Of a stretch of 64,000 nt of DNA, positions 7,846 through 16,711 are shown piece after piece. Source of the DNA: Candidatus Binatia bacterium (GTDB lineage: Bacteria; Desulfobacterota; Binatia; Bin18); assembly GCA_951812575.1 (NCBI GenBank), contig OX638322.1, forward strand, positions 4,096,501 through 4,160,500, written 5' to 3'. Position 1 is the first letter of the stretch, and each line of letters begins with the position of its first letter. Both the position numbers and the translations under genes were made by a program. Below the pieces are notes generated by a model that made no database searches, was not told the DNA's origin, and saw nothing but the letters and a program-made list of their open reading frames with translations.

Positions 7846-8658
7846 CGCGGTCAAGTTCTCCGTCGGGGCAATTCATGCATGGCCCCGACACGGATTCCTC
7901 CTGGGACCGCGGCCATCCTGGCCGCGTTGCGGGCGGGAAGCCCGCACTCCTGGAGCACCGCCCCTCCGAGGACGGATGCTGCAACTGAACTTGTCTGGCG
8001 GTTTGGCGCTGACCCCAATGCCCGCCCCATTTCAGCGGGGGCGGGGCGCCCGTCCCCCCGGGATTGCGCCGGGGAGGGCTATGGGGTGTCCATGAACAGA
8101 TGTGCTGTTTGCAGAGAAGAGGTCCCTGGAATACGCCCAGCGGCCGCGCGCCGCCGCCTGAGCCGGGTGAGCCGGGCGCAGCCCACCCGGAGAAACGACG
8201 CCAGGCGAACACCATGCCAGCGCCATCCCCCCCCCGGCCCCCCCCGGCCCCGACGCGGCCCCCCGCCGGGGCCGGGGGGGGGACCAGGGGACCCCGCGGC
8301 CGCCGCCGATGGCAGTGCGGGCGCCCCCGTCCCCCCAGGGGTTGACCGAGGCATGGATTGTGCGCATCTCCTTGAATGCATACTGTTTGCATGCTAAATA
8401 ATGCGTACAGCTCTCTGCCTGAAGGAGGGAGAAGCCCTGCGCTGGAGGAGCATGCCAGTCCGGGATACCGGGACACTGCTGAGGGAAGGGCCGGCGCACC
8501 GGGCGCCGCTCCCCCCCACGGGTGCGGCAGGCCGGGATGGCGTCTGCCCCCTGACATCCATACTGTTTGCATAAGGATCCCCCAGCGGCCGCGCGCCGCC
8601 GCCTGAGCCCACTGAGCCGGACACCGCCCACCCGGAGAAACGACGAAAGGCCAACACC
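7846..8658. other. G+C-rich non-coding region with repeated leader elements
   Basis: This stretch of about 800 bases holds no convincing gene; apparent frames on both strands are low-complexity Pro/Gly/Arg products of C and G runs. It contains two copies of a 79-base leader (8138-8216 and 8583-8661). It also has three copies of a motif around CTGTTTGCA (8104-8113, 8381-8392, 8561-8572), each preceded by a G+C-rich block with an early GCGCC. It appears to be the upstream region of the cadherin-repeat gene plus an older duplicate. Confidence 0.6.
8138..8216 (+). repeat. Upstream copy of duplicated leader with start codon
   Basis: This 79-base segment runs from CAGCGGCCGCGCGCCGCCGC to an ATG and matches 8583-8661 with no length change. 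The frame after its ATG (MPAPSPPRPPPAPTRPP) resembles the Pro-rich N-terminus of the cadherin-repeat protein but ends after 44 codons. It looks like a relic 5' end of a paralogue. Confidence 0.65.
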
Positions 8659-8661
8659 ATG
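8583..8661 (+). repeat. Downstream copy of duplicated leader
   Basis: This is the same 79-base leader as at 8138-8216, here joined to the intact cadherin-repeat gene whose ATG is at 8659. Identical blocks include GCGCGCCGCCGCCTGAGCC and GCCCACCCGGAGAAACGAC; the bases between differ. Confidence 0.65.
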
Positions 8662-11600
8662 ACAGCGACAGCCCCGTCCCGGACCCCCCATACGCCCCCC
8701 CCCACCCCCGCCCCCAGTGCGGCCCCCAGCCGCCGCGCGGTTTTCCGGCCCCGCATCCTGGGCGCCGTCCTCGCCGCCGCCACCCTGCTGCTCGCCCGCC
8801 CGGCCGCGGCGTTTGTGACGTTCGGCACGGGCGATTTGAGTCCCGAGTACCGGGAGAACGGCACGGCGGTGGTGGAGACCTACACGACGAATGAGGATGA
8901 TGTTGCCGTCAGGTGGAGCTTGAGGGGGACGGACAGCGCCCTGTTCTCCATCGGCTCCAGTTCCGGCGAACTGACGTTCAACAGCCCCCCCGACTACGAG
9001 AATCCGCAGGACGCCAACCAGGACAACATATACCAGATCAGGGTGGAATTGAGCCTTGAGGGAAGGCTCCCCGGCACAGGGAACTCGCTGGGTGTCACCG
9101 TCACCGTCACCAACGTGAACGAACCCCCGGAGATCGACGCGGGCCCGACCGCGCTCGCGTACGCGGAGAACGACACGGCGGTGGTGGCGACCTTCACAGC
9201 CACCGACCCCGAGGGGGAGCCCGTGATGTGGCGGCTGAGCGGGGCGGACTCAGACCGCTTCGCCCTGTCCCCGACGGGGGTGCTGACGTTCCGGCGCCCG
9301 CCCGACTACGATGCGCCGCAGGACACCGGCCGGGACAACACCTACACCGTCACAGTGGGCGTGGTCGACCCCAGCGGCCTGACCCACACGCAGGCCCTGA
9401 CCGTGAGCGTGCTCGGCGTGGACGAAGCCCCCATGCTCACGGGCCCGACCGCCACCACGTACGCGGAGAACGGCACGACGGCGGTGGCGACCTACACGGC
9501 CAGCCACACGGGGGGGGATGCCGTCACGTTCAGCGTGACGGGGCCGGACCGCGCCCTGTTCGCCATCTCCAGTTCCGGCGAACTGACGTTCACCAGCCCC
9601 CCCGACTTCGATAATCCGCAGGACGCCAACCAAGACAACGCCTACGCGGTCACGGTGAATGCGACCGACGGCGAAAACACGAGCACGCTGGCTGTCACCG
9701 TCACCGTCACCGACGTGAACGAAGCCCCGACGATCACGGGCGAGACCGAGATCGAGTACCCGGAGAACGGCACGACCGTGGTGGCGACCTACACGGCCAG
9801 CGACCCGGAGGATGATGCCATCGAGTGGTACATGACGGGGCCGGACCGCGCCCTGTTCACCATCAACACCACGACCGGCGCCCTGACGTTCAACATCCCC
9901 CCCGACTACGAGAATCCGCTGAACGCCGACGCCGACAACGTGTACACCATCAGGGTGCAAGCGCGCGGCGGCCCCACGAGCGCGCAGACGGGCGGGCAGG
10001 ATGTCACCGTCACCGTCACCGACGTGAACGAACCCCCGGAGATCACGGGCGAGACCGAGATCGAGTACCCGGAGAACAGCACGACCGTGGTGGAGACCTA
10101 CACGGCCAGCGACCCGGAGGATGATCCCATCACGTCGTGGGCCGTGAGGGGGCCGGACCGCGCCTTCTTCACCATCAACCCCACGACCGGCGCCCTGAGG
10201 TTCAACCGCCCCCCCGACTTCGAGGACCCGCAGGACACCGGCGGCCAAGACAACATATACGAGATCAATGTGGAAGCGACCGCCACCGGCGGCACGAGCA
10301 CGGCAGAGGTCACCGTCACCGTCACCGACGAGAACGACCCCCCGGAGATCACGGGCGAGACCGCACTCGACTACCCGGAGAACGGCACGACCGTGGTGGA
10401 GACCTACACGGCCAGCGACCCGGAGGATGATGCCATCACGTGGCGCGTGACGGGGCCGGACAGCGCCCTGTTCGCCATCTCCAGTTCCGGCGAACTGAGG
10501 TTCCGGACCCCCCCCGACTTCGAGAATCCGCAGGACGCCGGCCAAGACAACGGGTACACCATCAGGGTGCAAGCGCGCGGCGGCCCCACGAGCGCGCAGA
10601 CGGGCGGGCAGGATGTCACCGTCACCGTCACCGACGTGAACGAACCCCCGACGATCACGGGCGAGACCGCGCCCGACTACCCGGAGCACGGCACGGCGGT
10701 GGTGGCGACCTACAAGGTGAGCGACCCGGAGGATGATCCCATCACGTCGTGGGCCGTGAGGGGGCCGGACCGCGCCTTCTTCACCATCAACCCCACGACC
10801 TTCAACGACACGATCGGCGAACTGAGGTTCCGGACCCCCCCCGACTTCGAGACACCGCAGGACGCCAACCAGGACAACACCTACACCATCACGGTGGAAG
10901 CGACCGCCGGCGCCACGAGCGCCAAGGCGGTCACGGTCACCGTGGTCGGCGTGAACGAACCCCCGGAGCTCGCGGGCGAGACCGCGCCCGCGTACCCGGA
11001 GAACAGCACGGCGGTGGTGGCGATCTACACGGTCAGCGACCCGGAGAATGAGCCCATCACGTGGGCCGTGACGGGGCCGGACCGCAGCCGCTTTGCCCTC
11101 TCCCCGGCTGGCGAACTGACGTTCAACAGCCCCCCCGACTACGAGATGCCGCAGGACGCCAACCAGGACAACGCGTACGCGGTCACGGTGGAAGTGACCG
11201 TCGGCACCCACACCGCCACGCGGGCCGTGACCGTGACCGTGACCGACGAGAACGAAGCCCCGACGATCGACGCGGGCCCGACCGCCACCACGTACGCGGA
11301 GAACGACACGGCGGTGGTGGCGACCTTCACAGCCACCGACCCCGAGGGGGAGCCCGTCAGGTGGCGGCTGAGCGGGGCGGACTCAGACCGCTTCGCCCTG
11401 TCCCCGACGGGGGTGCTGACGTTCCGGCGCCCGCCCGACTACGATGCGCCGCAGGACACCGGCCGGGACAACACCTACACCGTCACGGTGGGCGTGGTCG
11501 ACCCCAGCGGCCTGACCCACACGCAGGCCCTGACCGTGAGCGTGCTCGGCGTGGACGAAGCCCCCATGCTCACGGGCCCGACCGCCACCACGTACGCGGA

Positions 11601-13941
11601 GAACGGCACGGCGGCGGTGGCGACCTACACGGCCACCGACCCCGAGGGGGAGCCCATCGAGTGGGCCGTGGCGGGGCCGGACGGCAGCCTGTTCGCCATC
11701 GACACCCCGACCGGCGCCCTGACCTTCCGACTCCCGCCCGACTTTGAGGCGCCGCAGGACACCGACCAGGACAACGTGTACGAGATCACCGTGGGCGTGA
11801 CCGCGGGCACAGACACGGTCCGGCAGGCCGTGACCGTGACCGTGACCGACGAGAACGAAGCCCCGACGATCACGGGTCCGACCGTGCTCGCGTACGCGGA
11901 GAACGACACGGTGGTGGTGGCGACCTACACGGCCACCGACCCCGAGGGGGATGCCATCATGTGGCGCGTGGCGGGGCCGGACGGCGCCCGGTTCGCCCTG
12001 TCCGCCAGCGGGGAGCTGACCTTCCGGCGCCCGCCCGACTTTGAGGCGCCGCAGGACGCCGACCAGGACAACGTATACGAGATCGCCGTGGTCGCGGCCG
12101 ACGCCAACCAATCGAGCGAGCGGGCCGTGACCGTGAGCGTGGGCGGCGTGGACGAAGCCCCGGTGATCACGGGCCCGCAAGCCCCCCGCGTGGTGGAGAA
12201 CACGACGCGGGTGGTGGGCACCTACACGGCCACCGACCCGGAGGGGGCGCCCGCGGCCGTGGGCGTGGAGGGGCCGGACCGCGCCTTCTTCACCCTCGCC
12301 GAGTCCGGGGCGCTGACGTTCCGGGCCCCCCCCGCCGGTGGGGCGCCCCGGGACGCCAACCATGACAACGTGTACGAGGTCGCGGTGGTCGCGCGTGACG
12401 CCGGCCCGGAGGGCAGGCTGGCCGTGGCCGTGCGGGTGACCCCGCCGCCGCGCCCCGGCACGCCGCCGGCCACGGATACGACCCGCCCGCGGGTGACGCT
12501 GCACGCGGCGGTGGCCACCCATCGGGGCACGCCGTTCGGGCTCACCATCCGGTTCTCCGAGCCCGTGAGCGGCTTTCGCCTGGGGGCGATCGCGGTGCAG
12601 AACGGGACGGCGGCCCAGTTCACGCCGCAGTCCCCCCAGACCTACACGGTGACGATCACGCCCGCCCCCGCCGCCGCCGTGCAGATCGCGGTGGGGGCGA
12701 ACGGGGCGCAGGACGAGGCCGGCAACGGCAACCGGCCGGCGACCCTGGTCGTCGAGGCGGCCGCGGCCCTGGTCGGCTACTTTGAGAGCCCGGCGGCCGA
12801 CACCGCGGTGGCGGGCATTGACCTCATCCGCGGCTGGGTGTTTGCCTCCGCGGCCGACGTGGAGATCACCGCCCTGGTGCTGTATATCGACGGGCAGCCG
12901 GCGGCCACCATCCCGTGTTGTTCGGCCCGCCTGGACGTGGCCGCGGCCTATCCGGCCCTGCCGGCGACCACCACCACGCGCAGTGGCTGGGGGGTGACCT
13001 ATAACTGGGGCGAGTTGCCCGCCGGGCCGCATACCCTGCGGGTGGTGGCCACGAGCAGCCAAGGCCGCCAGTGGGAGTCGGCCCGCCGCCAGGTCGAGGT
13101 GCTCAAGCCCGGCGATGTGGCCTTTGCCGACCGGGTCAGCCTGGCCACGGCCACGGCCCGGCTCGAGGACGAAGAGCTGGAGTTGCGGGAGGTGGTGCTG
13201 CGGGATCAGGCGAGCCAGCAGGAACAGAGGCTGACCCTGCGCTATGCGTGGCAGACCGCGGCCCAGGGGCTCCGGCTGGTGGAGACGCGCCCGGCGGCCG
13301 CAGCGGCGGCGCCGGCGCCGGCCTCCCTGCTGGCGCGGCTGCGGGCCGGGCTGACCCGCTGGGGGCGGGGGTGGCTGAGCCCGGCGGCGGCGACCGCGGC
13401 CACGGGGCTGACCGCGGTCTATGAAGCCCCGGCCGACGGGAGCGTGGTGGCCGGGGTCGGGCTCGTGCGGGGCTGGGCCTTCAGCGACCTGACGCCGGCG
13501 GCGCCCCGGGTGGCCCTGCGCATTGACGGGACGGAGCAAGGGCCCGTGCCGTGTTGTTCCGCCCGCCCGGATGTGGCCGCCGCCTATCCCGGGGTGGCCG
13601 GCGCCTTGGCCAGCGGCTGGGGGCTGGTGTTCAACTACGGCGACCTGGAGCCGGGCCCCCATACGCTCGGGGTGCGGCTCACGGCCCAGACCGCTGGGGG
13701 TGCCCCCCTGGAGGAGACCCTGACCCATACGGTCACGGTGGTCCGCCTGGGCGGCTATGCCTTTGTGGACGAGTTTGACCTGCGGGCGGCGACGGTGCGG
13801 CTGGAGGACGAGGTGGTGGTCTTGAGCGGGGTGGTGGTCCGGGACAAGGCCACCCAGGCCACCCAGGTGGTGGAGGTGCGCTTGCGCTGGACGGCCGCCA
13901 CCCAGGGCTTGCGCATTGTGGGCAGTCAGGTCCAGCCCTAG
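8659..13941 (+). CDS. Large exported cadherin-repeat protein
   Basis: The protein has 1,760 residues, much richer in G+C than its neighbours. The N-terminus is Pro-rich, then RRAVFRPR and a hydrophobic stretch ending ARPAAA, a likely signal peptide. About twelve repeats of roughly 100 residues follow (to about residue 1270). Each opens like YAENGTAVVATYTA-DPEG, has GELTFRRPPDFE-PQDA-QDN in the middle, and ends VTVTVTDVNEAP, the cadherin-type D-N-P ending. Next comes an Ig-like domain (LTIRFSEPVSGFRLGAI). Last are two copies of a domain with GWVF, PCCSARPDVAAAYP and WGELPAGPHTLRV. No membrane anchor or sorting motif is visible at the C-terminus, so the protein is probably secreted or surface-bound by an unknown route. 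Calcium-dependent adhesion is inferred from the fold. The ribosome site is weak (GAAAGG). Confidence 0.85.
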   Translation: MTATAPSRTPHTPPPTPAPSAAPSRRAVFRPRILGAVLAAATLLLARPAAAFVTFGTGDLSPEYRENGTAVVETYTTNEDDVAVRWSLRGTDSALFSIGSSSGELTFNSPPDYENPQDANQDNIYQIRVELSLEGRLPGTGNSLGVTVTVTNVNEPPEIDAGPTALAYAENDTAVVATFTATDPEGEPVMWRLSGADSDRFALSPTGVLTFRRPPDYDAPQDTGRDNTYTVTVGVVDPSGLTHTQALTVSVLGVDEAPMLTGPTATTYAENGTTAVATYTASHTGGDAVTFSVTGPDRALFAISSSGELTFTSPPDFDNPQDANQDNAYAVTVNATDGENTSTLAVTVTVTDVNEAPTITGETEIEYPENGTTVVATYTASDPEDDAIEWYMTGPDRALFTINTTTGALTFNIPPDYENPLNADADNVYTIRVQARGGPTSAQTGGQDVTVTVTDVNEPPEITGETEIEYPENSTTVVETYTASDPEDDPITSWAVRGPDRAFFTINPTTGALRFNRPPDFEDPQDTGGQDNIYEINVEATATGGTSTAEVTVTVTDENDPPEITGETALDYPENGTTVVETYTASDPEDDAITWRVTGPDSALFAISSSGELRFRTPPDFENPQDAGQDNGYTIRVQARGGPTSAQTGGQDVTVTVTDVNEPPTITGETAPDYPEHGTAVVATYKVSDPEDDPITSWAVRGPDRAFFTINPTTFNDTIGELRFRTPPDFETPQDANQDNTYTITVEATAGATSAKAVTVTVVGVNEPPELAGETAPAYPENSTAVVAIYTVSDPENEPITWAVTGPDRSRFALSPAGELTFNSPPDYEMPQDANQDNAYAVTVEVTVGTHTATRAVTVTVTDENEAPTIDAGPTATTYAENDTAVVATFTATDPEGEPVRWRLSGADSDRFALSPTGVLTFRRPPDYDAPQDTGRDNTYTVTVGVVDPSGLTHTQALTVSVLGVDEAPMLTGPTATTYAENGTAAVATYTATDPEGEPIEWAVAGPDGSLFAIDTPTGALTFRLPPDFEAPQDTDQDNVYEITVGVTAGTDTVRQAVTVTVTDENEAPTITGPTVLAYAENDTVVVATYTATDPEGDAIMWRVAGPDGARFALSASGELTFRRPPDFEAPQDADQDNVYEIAVVAADANQSSERAVTVSVGGVDEAPVITGPQAPRVVENTTRVVGTYTATDPEGAPAAVGVEGPDRAFFTLAESGALTFRAPPAGGAPRDANHDNVYEVAVVARDAGPEGRLAVAVRVTPPPRPGTPPATDTTRPRVTLHAAVATHRGTPFGLTIRFSEPVSGFRLGAIAVQNGTAAQFTPQSPQTYTVTITPAPAAAVQIAVGANGAQDEAGNGNRPATLVVEAAAALVGYFESPAADTAVAGIDLIRGWVFASAADVEITALVLYIDGQPAATIPCCSARLDVAAAYPALPATTTTRSGWGVTYNWGELPAGPHTLRVVATSSQGRQWESARRQVEVLKPGDVAFADRVSLATATARLEDEELELREVVLRDQASQQEQRLTLRYAWQTAAQGLRLVETRPAAAAAAPAPASLLARLRAGLTRWGRGWLSPAAATAATGLTAVYEAPADGSVVAGVGLVRGWAFSDLTPAAPRVALRIDGTEQGPVPCCSARPDVAAAYPGVAGALASGWGLVFNYGDLEPGPHTLGVRLTAQTAGGAPLEETLTHTVTVVRLGGYAFVDEFDLRAATVRLEDEVVVLSGVVVRDKATQATQVVEVRLRWTAATQGLRIVGSQVQP
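9133..9502 (+). repeat. Internal near-identical segment, copy A
   Basis: About 370 bases match 11266-11635 almost base for base at an offset of 2,133 (711 codons), far more than the other repeats match each other. It covers cadherin repeat 2 and the start of repeat 3. Confidence 0.75.
11266..11635 (+). repeat. Internal near-identical segment, copy B
   Basis: This is the counterpart of 9133-9502, covering repeat 9 and the start of repeat 10. The few differences (for example GTGATG/GTCAGG and CACAGTG/CACGGTG) are spread along the segment, which fits recent duplication or gene conversion. Confidence 0.75.
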
Positions 13942-13974
13942 GCTCAGGACCTATAAATAAGTATTTCTGTCAAC

Positions 13975-14241
13975 TCAAACAATGAGATAGCGACCGGTTT
14001 CGGTAAATCGACCAACAGTCCCCACACGAGTCGTCCCGTCTGCTCCGGTTCCGTGAACGATATATTTTGCTCCTCGGGGCTCTTGTCTTTCCGTCTTGAC
14101 TATTGCTCCGCCCAGAATTGCGATTTCAATGTCAAGAAAGTCTAGGTTATCTTCGGCCATCTCCTCCACCGCATGAACAGTCATGTCGTATGACGCTTCG
14201 CGTATGAGCTTCCGAATCCGATTAAGAATCCGTCGTAGCAC
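13975..14241 (-). CDS. DUF4258-type toxin-like protein
   Basis: This 88-residue protein has a GTG start. The core TVHAVEEMAEDNLDFLDIE and then ILGGAIVKTE followed by GAKYIVHG match the DUF4258 family, small proteins often paired with an antitoxin and thought to be RNase-like toxins. The C-terminus TRVGTVGRFTETGRYLIV is the usual strand pair. No good Shine-Dalgarno sequence is present, and translation probably depends on the overlapping gene just upstream (14181-14438). Confidence 0.75.
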   Translation of the reverse strand: MLRRILNRIRKLIREASYDMTVHAVEEMAEDNLDFLDIEIAILGGAIVKTERQEPRGAKYIVHGTGADGTTRVGTVGRFTETGRYLIV

Positions 14242-14438
14242 CTTTTTCTGCTTTCTTTTTCTCTATCCAGATAGTCTGTAAACGTTCCTCCGCATTCCTC
14301 GGATAGCCGCTCCTTGCCGCCACTCCGAATACGTCCGACCCGACCTGCAAAAAGGTCTGCCAACGTCTGAGGACCGTGCTCTTGGTTCAAACCCTCATCC
14401 GATGGCACTTGAGAGGTGGGGAGATGAGCGGAGCGCAA
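14181..14438 (-). CDS. Putative antitoxin partner of the DUF4258 protein
   Basis: The frame of 85 codons overlaps the start of the DUF4258 gene by about 60 bases in another frame. The stretch TLADLFAGRVGRIRSGGK, then ERLSEECGGTFTDYLDREKE resembles small VapB-like antitoxins that have L-GR-G and F-D-L motifs. The final roughly 20 residues (KRCYDGFLIGFGSSYAKRHTT) look unlike the family, so an indel may have altered the end. The start is uncertain (TTG 14438 or GTG 14408). The assignment rests on pattern and gene order. Confidence 0.5.
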   Translation of the reverse strand: MRSAHLPTSQVPSDEGLNQEHGPQTLADLFAGRVGRIRSGGKERLSEECGGTFTDYLDREKESRKRCYDGFLIGFGSSYAKRHTT

Positions 14439-14456
14439 TCCGACAGCCCTCTCGGC

Positions 14457-14783
14457 TCATATTTCCGGCTCACACATCCAGGCCGGGAGGTCGCGCTGGC
14501 TATGGAGCACGCGCCACACGTCAATGTGGTCGTCCCGCTCTACATAGAACACCAGGTAGGGGTAGCGCTTCAGCGGCCAGACGCGCAGGCCCGGCAAATC
14601 CAACTCCTGAGCGTAACGGGGTGACCCCGACGCGGGATGCCGAGCGATATGCCGATACGCCTTTTCCAGCGCCTCAATAAAGCCCAATCCGACTCGCTCT
14701 CCGCCTTCGTCCAGATAGAGATCGATGGCTTGGTCAACATCGCGGTTGGCCAACGCCCGGGGAATGACCGGCTTGACGCTCAC
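14457..14783 (-). CDS. parE: ParE/RelE-superfamily toxin
   Basis: This 108-residue protein has typical ParE features: an N-terminal helix pair (RDVDQAIDLYLDEGGERVGL, then FIEALEKAYRHIARHP), GSPRYAQELDLPGLRVWPL, and a C-terminal strand with YPYLVFYVERDDHIDVWRVL. ParE toxins poison DNA gyrase; RelE relatives cut mRNA, and the fold alone does not decide between them. Its ATG overlaps the stop of the antitoxin gene by four bases (ATGA), the standard arrangement of a coupled pair. Confidence 0.9.
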   Translation of the reverse strand: MSVKPVIPRALANRDVDQAIDLYLDEGGERVGLGFIEALEKAYRHIARHPASGSPRYAQELDLPGLRVWPLKRYPYLVFYVERDDHIDVWRVLHSQRDLPAWMCEPEI

Positions 14784-15022
14784 CCTTGCCCCGTTCTTTT
14801 ACGGAGCGTCTTGCGCAGCGTGTCGAAATAGGTCGCATCGGCAGCGGAAGAGGGCTCGGACGCGGCTCCTGCGAGCAACAAAGCGCGTACATGCTGTCGA
14901 TCCTGGTCTTTGCGGATCAACTCACGGACGTACTCGCTACTGCTCCCGTAGCCGCGCTGCACGACCTGTTCGTCTACAAAGGACTTGAGAGAGACAGGCA
15001 GGGAAATGTTCATAGTGCTCAT
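14780..15022 (-). CDS. parD: ParD-type antitoxin
   Basis: The protein has 80 residues from the ATG at 15022. The N-terminal strand and helices (MNISLPVSLKSFVDEQV, GYGSSSEYVRELIRKDQDR) are those of ParD ribbon-helix-helix antitoxins. These bind the operon's promoter and wrap the toxin with the C-terminal tail (here FDTLRKTLRKRTGQG). Just upstream, TTGGCAA AAA TTGGCAA (15041-15057) is a direct repeat that could be the autoregulatory operator. Longer readings from 15127 add unrelated residues. Confidence 0.9.
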   Translation of the reverse strand: MSTMNISLPVSLKSFVDEQVVQRGYGSSSEYVRELIRKDQDRQHVRALLLAGAASEPSSAADATYFDTLRKTLRKRTGQG

Positions 15023-15217
15023 TTGCCCAGGATAGATTATTTGGCAAAAATTGGCAATCCTCGCAGGTCGGTTAGCGTGGCGTAATCTGACAAGGCGAAG
15101 TGAAGTTGATGCCCTGAGTCGGATCATGGCACAGGAGCGAGTTCAGCCGGGTATGATCACGAACCGATGGAATCACCCGTCTCAATGACTTTCTGGGCTC
15201 TTCATAGGGAACCGGAA

Positions 15218-16030
15218 TCATCGCACTTTCTCAGCCGCCCTCCACGCCTGAGCTGCCGCCGCAATCAACCGCAAGGCGTCCCGACTGCCGGCGCCCTCGC
15301 CTTTTTCAAAATCGCCCTCGACTTGGCCCATCTGATTAGTGACATGGGCAAAGCACACGACCGCCTTGTCTCGTGCCTGGGCGAAGGCGTACAGGGCGGC
15401 GGCTTCCATTTCGACGGCAAGAATCCCGCGCTGTTCCGCGTGCTGAATCGCCGCTTGCGTTTCTCGAAACGGGGCGTCGGTTGTCCAGGTTGCTCCGCGA
15501 TAGACCGGTGGATCTCCATCTGAGAGGGCGCGGGCAAACAGTTCCAACAGGTCCGACTTCAAAAACGAGAAATCAGACGGCGGCAGGTAGTGATAGCTCG
15601 TGCCTTCGTCGCGCAGAGCTTTTTCGACCAGGATGAAAAACGGCGGCTCTTCTTTTTGGATAATCTGGCCGGAGGAGGTGATATGAATGAGCAACTGACA
15701 GCCAGAGGCAAATAATTCCTCAGCGACCAAAACGGCAAACGGCGCACCCACAACATGCCGGATAATGCCGATCTCGATCCCGTTGAGCGTGAACCGGTGT
15801 AAGGTCGTATGGTAACAGGCCCAGGGGTCGTGTTCGTGCGCTTCACCCCGATCCAGCAGGCTGGCGACAATATCCCCGTCTGGGTCAAGTACACAGATGC
15901 TCGGCACTTGGCCTTCTGGCAAGCCCATTTGACGCCGCGCTTCGCGCAACAGATTTTCCGGGACAAACTGCGACGGCCGGTCGTAGGCTTTGTGTTGGAG
16001 AACAGGAGGAGATGAGCGGGTGTCGGCCAT
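15218..16030 (-). CDS. Purine/uridine phosphorylase family protein
   Basis: This 270-residue member of the PNP/UDP phosphorylase family splits nucleosides with phosphate in salvage. It shows GIEIGIIRHVVGAPFAVLVAEE, a substrate-loop region with GATWTTDAPFRET, and the hallmark GILAVEMEAAALYAFAQARD, whose Glu binds the ribose. Residues about 90-125 include the phosphate-site region HITSSG. It follows metW by 27 bases on the same strand, so it may belong to the methionine operon, perhaps recycling nucleoside by-products. The specific nucleoside cannot be read from the sequence. Confidence 0.88.
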   Translation of the reverse strand: MADTRSSPPVLQHKAYDRPSQFVPENLLREARRQMGLPEGQVPSICVLDPDGDIVASLLDRGEAHEHDPWACYHTTLHRFTLNGIEIGIIRHVVGAPFAVLVAEELFASGCQLLIHITSSGQIIQKEEPPFFILVEKALRDEGTSYHYLPPSDFSFLKSDLLELFARALSDGDPPVYRGATWTTDAPFRETQAAIQHAEQRGILAVEMEAAALYAFAQARDKAVVCFAHVTNQMGQVEGDFEKGEGAGSRDALRLIAAAAQAWRAAEKVR

Positions 16031-16057
16031 GTTCGCTGGAGAACGTCAGACCGCGCC

Positions 16058-16711
16058 TTACAAGCGCTGCAACGCGAAGACGGCGGTGGTGGCGCGTAGG
16101 TTTTTATAGCGCAGACTCTGCAAACGCCGGCTGCGGGATAAATAGATCTCTTCCAGGATGCCGAAGTCCAAATGGTGACAAAAGTCGCAAAAGTCAGCCA
16201 CGGTAAACGCCTGCCAGCGTGGCGCTTCGTGCCAGCGTTCGGCCAGATCAACGACCTGTGGAATGCGACCGGCAACAAGCATTTCGAGCCGACAGCGCCA
16301 AAAGCCCCAGTTCGGAAAGCTGACGATCGCACGGCTGCCAACCCGGAGCATCTCGCTCAGGATCATGGCCGGATCGTTCAAAAAGGGCAACGTCTGGCTC
16401 AAAATCACCGAGTCAAAACTCGCATCCGGGTAATCGGCCAAACCCTCTTCCAGATTTCCCTGGCGTACACTCAGCCCGCGCCGGACACAGGCCAGCATGC
16501 CCTCTTCGCTGCGTTCTACGCCCCGTCCCGTCACCTGCTTGCTATGCACCAGATATTCGAGCAGAGCCCCGTCACCACAGCCCAGGTCCAACACTCGCGA
16601 TCCGGCTGGGACCATATCGGCAATGGCAAGCAGGTCTGACCGCAGCAGAACCGGACTCCCGCTCGATAGGGCCGGACGCGGAGGCGCAGACGGTTCAACC
16701 TCACCACTCAT
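16058..16711 (-). CDS. metW: MetW-like methionine biosynthesis methyltransferase-fold protein
   Basis: This 217-residue protein has a Rossmann SAM-binding motif (VLDLGCGDGALLEYL), then GVERSEEGMLACVRRGLSV, LPFLNDPAMILSEMLRVG, and SFPNWGFWRCRLEML, all typical of MetW. MetW works with MetX in homoserine O-acetylation or succinylation in many proteobacteria. The ATG at 16711 overlaps the metX stop as ATGA, so it is translationally coupled. A longer frame from 16867 runs within metX and is discounted. Confidence 0.93.
   Translation of the reverse strand: MSGEVEPSAPPRPALSSGSPVLLRSDLLAIADMVPAGSRVLDLGCGDGALLEYLVHSKQVTGRGVERSEEGMLACVRRGLSVRQGNLEEGLADYPDASFDSVILSQTLPFLNDPAMILSEMLRVGSRAIVSFPNWGFWRCRLEMLVAGRIPQVVDLAERWHEAPRWQAFTVADFCDFCHHLDFGILEEIYLSRSRRLQSLRYKNLRATTAVFALQRL

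Noticed and set aside
7846..8397. Continuation of the MFS reading frame
   Set aside because: The translated product becomes Pro/Arg/Gly-rich and unlike any transporter; the frame is open only because G+C-rich DNA lacks stops.
9250..13728. Very long minus-strand frames opposite the cadherin-repeat gene
   Set aside because: They mirror the codon periodicity of a G+C-rich repeated gene, give Arg/Gly/His-rich low-complexity products, and have no ribosome sites.
14181..14240. Possible hairpin in the overlap of the putative antitoxin and DUF4258 genes
   Set aside because: No consistent stem of more than five pairs was seen.
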